This document shows, one piece after another, positions 59,762-64,000 of a stretch of 64,000 nucleotides of DNA. The stretch is from Cupriavidus sp. (GTDB taxonomy: Bacteria; Pseudomonadota; Gammaproteobacteria; Burkholderiales; Burkholderiaceae). Position numbers and translations under genes: made by a program. The notes beneath the pieces were generated by a model. That model was not told the DNA's origin. It saw only the letters and a list, made by a program, of their open reading frames with translations, and did no database searches. Numbering within the stretch: the stretch's first letter is position 1; the number at the start of each line of letters is the position of its first letter. Where the stretch lies: contig JAPSLC010000001.1 in assembly GCA_031181345.1 (NCBI GenBank), forward strand, positions 124,001 through 188,000. Reading direction: 5' to 3'.

Positions 59762-59794
59762 GTCGTCATCGAGTCGTCATCGAGTCGTCATCGG
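59762..59794. repeat. three tandem copies of an 11-bp unit
   Basis: GTCGTCATCGA occurs at 59762-59772 and 59773-59783 and, with the last base changed, at 59784-59794. It lies in the 393-base gap 59578-59970, just after the candidate small RNA. Confidence 0.85.
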
Positions 59795-59970
59795 GCCGCC
59801 GTCGATGCGCGCGCCTTCCAAAAAAAAGAAAGGACCCCGGCGTGCCGTCTGTCGAGCGGCGGCTACGCCGTGGTCCGCAGTTCCGGCCGGGCGATCGCCG
59901 CGGCCGAGACGCGCGTGTACGCATGTCGTTCGATTCGTCATCCGACATGCGGCTCCCCCGAGCACGCGCC

Positions 59971-60318
59971 TTATTTCCCCCTTCGTGTTCGTTCGCCTGG
60001 CGCCGGTGCGGACCGATCGTCCCGCAGCGGCGTCTTCATGCTTCGGCCATCGCTGCTGCACGTGCCGGGTGGGACCGACAGGAACGACGTCGCCAGTCCC
60101 GCGGCGATACGCCGCCGCGCCTCCCGCTCGCCGGCTTCGCGGGCCGCGATGACGGCGGCATCCTCGCTGCAGAACGCACGGCCATGCAGCTCGCCGCGAT
60201 GGACCAGCGGCCCATCGCAGGCCGACGCCAGCCGGATCTCATAACAACATGCCCACTTGTTGCGGCCCTCGGGCACGGCAAAGCCGCGCACGATCAGGAC
60301 CGCCGGTCCTCCATTCAT
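59971..60318 (-). CDS. small conserved-looking protein of unknown function
   Basis: 115 residues. The first 75 (VLIVRGFAVPEGRNKWACCYEIRLASACDGPLVHRGELHGRAFCSEDAAVIAAREAGEREARRRIA) look like a folded alpha/beta domain with regular codon use; the tail is Arg/Pro/Ser-rich and may be disordered. AGGAG and GGGGGG occur upstream of the ATG at 60318. Similar small proteins with an AARE..ARRRIA helix occur in Burkholderiales, as far as I recall. Function unknown. No partner gene is evident. Confidence 0.55.
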   Translation of the reverse strand: MNGGPAVLIVRGFAVPEGRNKWACCYEIRLASACDGPLVHRGELHGRAFCSEDAAVIAAREAGEREARRRIAAGLATSFLSVPPGTCSSDGRSMKTPLRDDRSAPAPGERTRRGK

Positions 60319-60417
60319 ATGACCCCCCGCTCCTGCCGGCGGCGGACCTTCTGATCCCGGGTCCGGCTGCGCCAGCAGCGTAGTGCCAGCATAGGCCGCA
60401 TCGCCGGTGGACGACCA

Positions 60418-60885
60418 TCAGCCGCTTGCCGTAGAACCAGGGCGCAGAAAGTTGGAGGTTGGAGCAGGAGCCCGCGTCATCAACCAGGCCATGTTGGCGC
60501 GCGGAAAGCATTGGCCGCCGGCGCTGACCAGCGCCACCGCGGCGGATACCAGGTCGGGCGAAGCCGGTGCCAGCAGACAGCCGCCGGCCCCGAGCCGCGC
60601 CGCGCGCTGCGTCAGCGCGGTGGCCTCTGGCCTGGCAATCAACAGCCAGCGGCGCGGCGCGATGCGCTGGCACAAGGCTTCGATCAGCGCGCCGGCATCC
60701 GCGTCGCTGCTGCTGCAATCGAGCAGCGCGAAATCGACAGGCTGTTGGGGCAATTGGGCCGAGGACGCGGTCAGCAGCCATTCCGGCGACTGCAAGGTCA
60801 ACGGGCATGAGGCCTGACGCTTGCCGAGGTAGCGCGACAGCGCGCGCAGCATGATCGCGTTGTTGGCCAGAAGAAGGGTCGTCAT
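60418..60885 (-). CDS. receiver-only protein, paralogue of the LuxR-type EPS regulators
   Basis: 155 residues matching the N-terminal domain of the regulators at 39565 and 61046 (LLLANNAIMLRALSRYL; QRIAPRRWLLIARPEATALTQ; ALVSAGGQCFPR). It keeps Asp56 (DFALLDCSSS) but lacks the acidic pocket (NN) and the conserved Lys, and it has no DNA-binding domain. The start at 60885 is chosen by alignment with the paralogues; an ATG 17 codons upstream (60936) is possible. Sequence ends with a Pro/Thr tail, so it is not simply cut by a late stop. May act by mixed-dimer formation or be decaying. Confidence 0.65.
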   Translation of the reverse strand: MTTLLLANNAIMLRALSRYLGKRQASCPLTLQSPEWLLTASSAQLPQQPVDFALLDCSSSDADAGALIEALCQRIAPRRWLLIARPEATALTQRAARLGAGGCLLAPASPDLVSAAVALVSAGGQCFPRANMAWLMTRAPAPTSNFLRPGSTASG

Positions 60886-61045
60886 CGACTCGGGCGAACT
60901 CAGGGGGGCGAGGTGACTGCCGGCGTGCATGTCCATAAGCCTAGCAAGCCGCCTCCCGGGCCGCCTCGACCATTGGAATGAAGTCCCTCAGCCGAAAGGA
61001 TGAGTTCGCGCCAGCACATGCCCCCGTGATGCGCCGTTCCGCGGT

Positions 61046-61903
61046 TCACGCCGCCTGGCAGACCGCCGGCAGACGCATGCCTTCCACGTGCAACGGCACC
61101 GCGCCCAGCGACGAGGGGCCCGGCCAGTTCAGCTTGGCGCCGCGCCGCAGCGCTTCGTAGACGGCCTCGCCCTTGTTGCGCACATGCAGGCGGTGGTACA
61201 GCGTGCAGGCGTGGGTCTTGGCGGTGGCTACCGAGATATTGAGCACGCGACTGACCGTCTTGATCGGATAGCCGCGCGCCAGCAGCGCCAGCACCTCGTA
61301 TTGCCGCTCGGTGATGTTGAGCAGATGCGAGCCGAACGACGGTGTCTCGATATCGGGCTGGATCATCGGCGCAGTGCGGATGGCGATGTCGGCGGTCCAG
61401 CCGGGCACCGCGCGTGTCGACTCGATCGGTTCGTCCGGCCGGGTCGCGGCCCCTTCCCTGTCGCCGGTGGCCTGCATGCCGCGCAGGCCTGTCTGCTGCG
61501 TCGGTTCGGCGTGGACCAGTGCGGGAAAGCATTCGCCGCCGGCAAGCACCAGGCGGATGGCGGCGTCCAGCACCTCGGCGCAGCAGTTCTTCGACAGCAG
61601 GCCCGCCACCATCGCCGGCACGGACTCCTGCGCCATCGCGGCGGGCAGCCCGTCGGCCAGCACCAGCACGCGCTGCGGCGCGAGGTAGCGGCAAACGTCT
61701 TCCATCGCGTGCCAGGTGCCGCTGCCATCGTCGTGCCAACCGTAGATCAACAGGTCGGCATCGCGCAGGCGGGCATCGTCGGCGCACGGCAGCGTGGCCG
61801 GTTCGACATCGACGACGTGGACGGGAAGCTCGGATTGCGCCAACAGCTGGCGCAGGCCCAATCGCAGTAATGGATGAGGCTCGATCAACAGAATGGTGGC
61901 CAT
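61046..61903 (-). CDS. LuxR-type regulator, second copy, with Gly55 at the Asp site
   Basis: 285 residues; receiver-like MATILLIEPHPLLRLGLRQLLAQ and helix-turn-helix ITERQYEVLALLARGYPIKTVSRVLNISVATAKTHACTLYHRLHVRNKGEAVYEALRRG, nearly the same as in the regulator at 39565. The Asp site is Gly55 (DLLIYGWHDD); the conserved Lys is in GLLSKNCC. Linker about 50 residues. The two regulators probably recognise the same operator through almost identical recognition helices. It lies at the far right of the EPS region, followed by the receiver-only paralogue. Confidence 0.87.
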   Translation of the reverse strand: MATILLIEPHPLLRLGLRQLLAQSELPVHVVDVEPATLPCADDARLRDADLLIYGWHDDGSGTWHAMEDVCRYLAPQRVLVLADGLPAAMAQESVPAMVAGLLSKNCCAEVLDAAIRLVLAGGECFPALVHAEPTQQTGLRGMQATGDREGAATRPDEPIESTRAVPGWTADIAIRTAPMIQPDIETPSFGSHLLNITERQYEVLALLARGYPIKTVSRVLNISVATAKTHACTLYHRLHVRNKGEAVYEALRRGAKLNWPGPSSLGAVPLHVEGMRLPAVCQAA

Positions 61904-62445
61904 GCCGCTCTCGTTCTTGTTGCGACACGTGCGCCGCGACGGTCGCCCGTGTGATCGGAAGTGCGGCGCTATGTTGCGCCTGCCCCTCCCTACGATCCAC
62001 CCCGCTTCAGTCGGCGCGCCGTTCAGCGCGGCCGTCCCTGCCCGTCAAGCGTGATGGAATCGCCCCGTTTGCGTGTGTGCACGCCTTCGATCCCTCTAAA
62101 GACAGACTTAACTTTCATTTATTCTGCGGTCCAGCATATGCACGGCAAAACAGGAAAGCAAGGCTCGCCAGATGTTGGGTAAGTCGCTTTTGTGCGAATA
62201 CGTACGCAGCACAAGGCTGGAGGCGGACTTAGGATTTTCCCTTACGTCAATCGCAAAGCGGCGGCGTTCTTAGGGTTCGGGCCGATGGCTGGCGGTCTTT
62301 TGCCGGGTCTGATGCGTCGACGGTGGCCCACGCCGTGCTGTGCCGAGAAAATAATTTACATTACACTTCGGGTGGCAATTTGGGCAGGTTGCGCTACTCC
62401 TCTGCCGAAAGTCGTTATCAATCAATCACTTAAGGCCGATTGCCG
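61904..62445. other. AT-richer spacer before the recombinase gene
   Basis: 542 bases without a convincing gene and clearly lower in GC than the surroundings, particularly 62100-62220 and 62340-62430. An inverted repeat TTGTGC (62190-62195) / GCACAA (62209-62214) surrounds TACGTA and could be a binding site. The composition change suggests foreign DNA begins near here. No attachment-site duplication could be identified because the other end is outside the window. Confidence 0.5.
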
Positions 62446-64000
62446 ATGTCTGTGCGGGACGACACGCTGGATCCCTCGAAACTGACCCGGACCGAATTCG
62501 CCGTGGTGCGGGCGTACGCCCAGGGCATGGCTGCGGTCGATATCGCCAACCGCTACCTGCTGGACCCGGACGAAGAGGAGGCGCTGACGGAGCATCAGGC
62601 GGTGCAGCGCATCCTGCAGCTGCGGGACAGGCTGGTGCAGTTCGCGCTGCAGAACAACCGTCCCGATATCGCGGCGATGTTCGACTCGCTCAAGGGCCGG
62701 TCCAATGTCGCGATGGACCGGCGCGTCGACGCGCTGTCGTCGTTGGAGCGATTGTCGCCGGGAAGACCGGCGCTCGACCATGCGGTGTCGCTGTGGTTCG
62801 GGCCTAGCCTGTCGCGCCGGCTCGCGGCGGGCGGCATCGGGCGCATCGGCGACCTGGTGGAGCGGGTCAACCGGCGCGGCGCAGCATGGTGGCGCGGGGT
62901 GCCTCGGCTGGGCGCCAAGTCCGCCGATGTGGTGCGGCACTGGCTCGAGCGGCAGCGGGAGACGCTGCACGCGCGCGATGGCGGACCGGTGTTGGGGCCG
63001 CAGGTCGGCGCGCTGGTGGCGCCGTCCCAGCGGCCGCGGATGTCGCCGGCGCCGTTGGACGAACGGTTGCTACATCCCGTTCCGCTTGAATATATGCTTC
63101 ATGAGGCACTTTCTGGTAGCTGGCGATCCGCTCTTGGTGAGGAGTTGCAGTGGGTGCGCCAATGGCTGGACGGCAAGCGGCCCGGCTCGCATACCTGGGC
63201 GAGCTACCGGCGCGAGGCGGAACGGCTATTGCTGTGGGCGGCGCGCCGGCGGCAACCCTTGCGCACCATGAAGGCGGAAGATCTGTCGGCGTATTGGGAC
63301 TTCCTGGCCGATCCGCAACCGGCGGCGTTCTGGCAGGGGCCCGCCGGGCCCCGGGACCGGATGCCGTGGCGCCCGTTCGAGGGCGGACTGCGCGATAGCT
63401 CGAGGCAGGCCGCCATGCGGGTGATCCGGGCGCTGTTCGGCTGGCTGCGGCAGCGTGGCGTGCTGACACACCATCCGTTCGATGGATTCGTGATGCCGGT
63501 TGTTACGGCCCGGTCGCATGATGATGGCGTGGACGATGGCGGCATCGCGGACAGCGCCGACACGAGTGTGGTCGCGTTTCGGCGCTGGCTCGAACGGTCG
63601 GATGGCACGCCGATATGGCGGACCGCCAATGCCGCGTCCTACCTGATCGGCGATTGCGGGATGCGGATTGGTGAAGTCGTGTTGGCCACCGGCGGCCATC
63701 TCCGGCTGGGTGACGGCAGCCGCTGTCTGGTTCGGCCGCGGTTTGGCGTCGATGAGTCGGGAATCGTGATGCCGAACCTTGGGCCGCACCGAGTCGAGGT
63801 GAACGTTGCCACGCTCAGTGACGATGCGTGGACCGCCCTCTCTCGCCACTGGGCGGACCGTGGTTTGGCGGCGGACGGGCTACCGCACGCCGCGCCGTTG
63901 TTGGGTCCGCTGATGTTGCCGCCGACCTCCCGCGGGCAAGCCAAGCGGGCCAGTCTGCCGCTCGTCGGTTACTCCCCCAGCGGGCTTGACCGTCTGCTGC
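62446..64000 (+). CDS. DUF3701-type tyrosine recombinase (3' end beyond window)
   Basis: The frame stays open from the ATG at 62446 to the window end, giving 518 codons. The N-terminal 200 or so residues (LTRTEFAVVRAYAQGMAAVDIANRYL...LSRRLAAGGIGRIGDLVERVN) match the DUF3701 phage-integrase-associated domain; then comes a core-binding SAM-like domain (GSHTWASYRREAERLLLWA...HPFDGFVMP), then the start of the catalytic domain with the first catalytic Arg407 in IGDCGMRIGEVVLA. The HxxR and Tyr lie past the edge. Such recombinases mobilise genomic islands in Cupriavidus, Ralstonia and Burkholderia. The upstream spacer is unusually AT-rich for the window. Confidence 0.85.
   Translation, partial: MSVRDDTLDPSKLTRTEFAVVRAYAQGMAAVDIANRYLLDPDEEEALTEHQAVQRILQLRDRLVQFALQNNRPDIAAMFDSLKGRSNVAMDRRVDALSSLERLSPGRPALDHAVSLWFGPSLSRRLAAGGIGRIGDLVERVNRRGAAWWRGVPRLGAKSADVVRHWLERQRETLHARDGGPVLGPQVGALVAPSQRPRMSPAPLDERLLHPVPLEYMLHEALSGSWRSALGEELQWVRQWLDGKRPGSHTWASYRREAERLLLWAARRRQPLRTMKAEDLSAYWDFLADPQPAAFWQGPAGPRDRMPWRPFEGGLRDSSRQAAMRVIRALFGWLRQRGVLTHHPFDGFVMPVVTARSHDDGVDDGGIADSADTSVVAFRRWLERSDGTPIWRTANAASYLIGDCGMRIGEVVLATGGHLRLGDGSRCLVRPRFGVDESGIVMPNLGPHRVEVNVATLSDDAWTALSRHWADRGLAADGLPHAAPLLGPLMLPPTSRGQAKRASLPLVGYSPSGLDRLL

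Overview
The window is high-GC DNA whose gene content fits a beta-proteobacterium of the order Burkholderiales, probably the Cupriavidus/Ralstonia/Burkholderia group. The basis is nicotinate degradation of the NicX/NicF/NicR type, a liv-type uptake operon, dispersed REP-like hairpins and a Wza/Wzb/Wzc exopolysaccharide (EPS) locus. Genus is not resolved. I saw no rRNA, tRNA or CRISPR.

Left part (1-22.4 kb), metabolic and housekeeping: the end of a nicotinic-acid cluster (nicX partial, nicF, a TetR regulator, a NicB-like molybdoenzyme subunit, nicR); an orphan MEDS/PAS hybrid histidine kinase; a liv-type ABC operon with a fused LivH-LivM permease and a TetR-like operator upstream; a CYTH protein; a 2-hydroxychromene-2-carboxylate isomerase-like protein; a glycine-zipper lipoprotein; a BLUF blue-light sensor paired with GTP cyclohydrolase I; a periplasmic metallo-beta-lactamase-fold enzyme; a LysR / deaminase / MFS group; a FitAB (VapBC-type) toxin-antitoxin pair; a decayed gene remnant; and two small envelope proteins.

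Central and right part (22.5-59.6 kb), a large EPS locus. GDP-sugar supply: manC, gmd, fcl (GDP-mannose to GDP-L-fucose). Assembly: a polyprenyl-phosphate hexose-1-phosphate transferase of the WcaJ type, five glycosyltransferases including a WcaI-like one, two hexapeptide acyltransferases, a ChbG/YdjC-type deacetylase, a Wzx flippase and a Wzy-like polymerase. Export and control: Wza, Wzb and Wzc homologues, a second BY-kinase without the C-terminal tyrosine cluster, a Crp/Fnr regulator and atypical LuxR-type regulators. Embedded is an unusual operon: acyl carrier protein, acyl-CoA dehydrogenase-like flavoprotein, aminoacyl-tRNA-synthetase-like amino acid:[carrier protein] ligase, DUF1839 protein and a family-2 glycoside hydrolase. 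Its position next to the sugar-transferase gene suggests that carrier-loaded, possibly oxidised amino acids are made for, or attached to, the polysaccharide. This is the strongest candidate for an undescribed system here.

Right edge (59.6-64 kb): a strong candidate small RNA with two hairpins and a U-run, a conserved-looking small protein, two further LuxR/receiver paralogues, an AT-richer spacer, and a DUF3701-type tyrosine recombinase running off the window, which hints at a genomic-island boundary.

The three receiver proteins are notable. Both full-length regulators (39565-40500 and 61046-61903) have Gly where the phospho-accepting Asp should be; the receiver-only paralogue (60418-60885) keeps the Asp but lacks an output domain. 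Two 16-bp dyads spaced 33 bp apart lie upstream of the first regulator and are the best candidate operators of the EPS locus.
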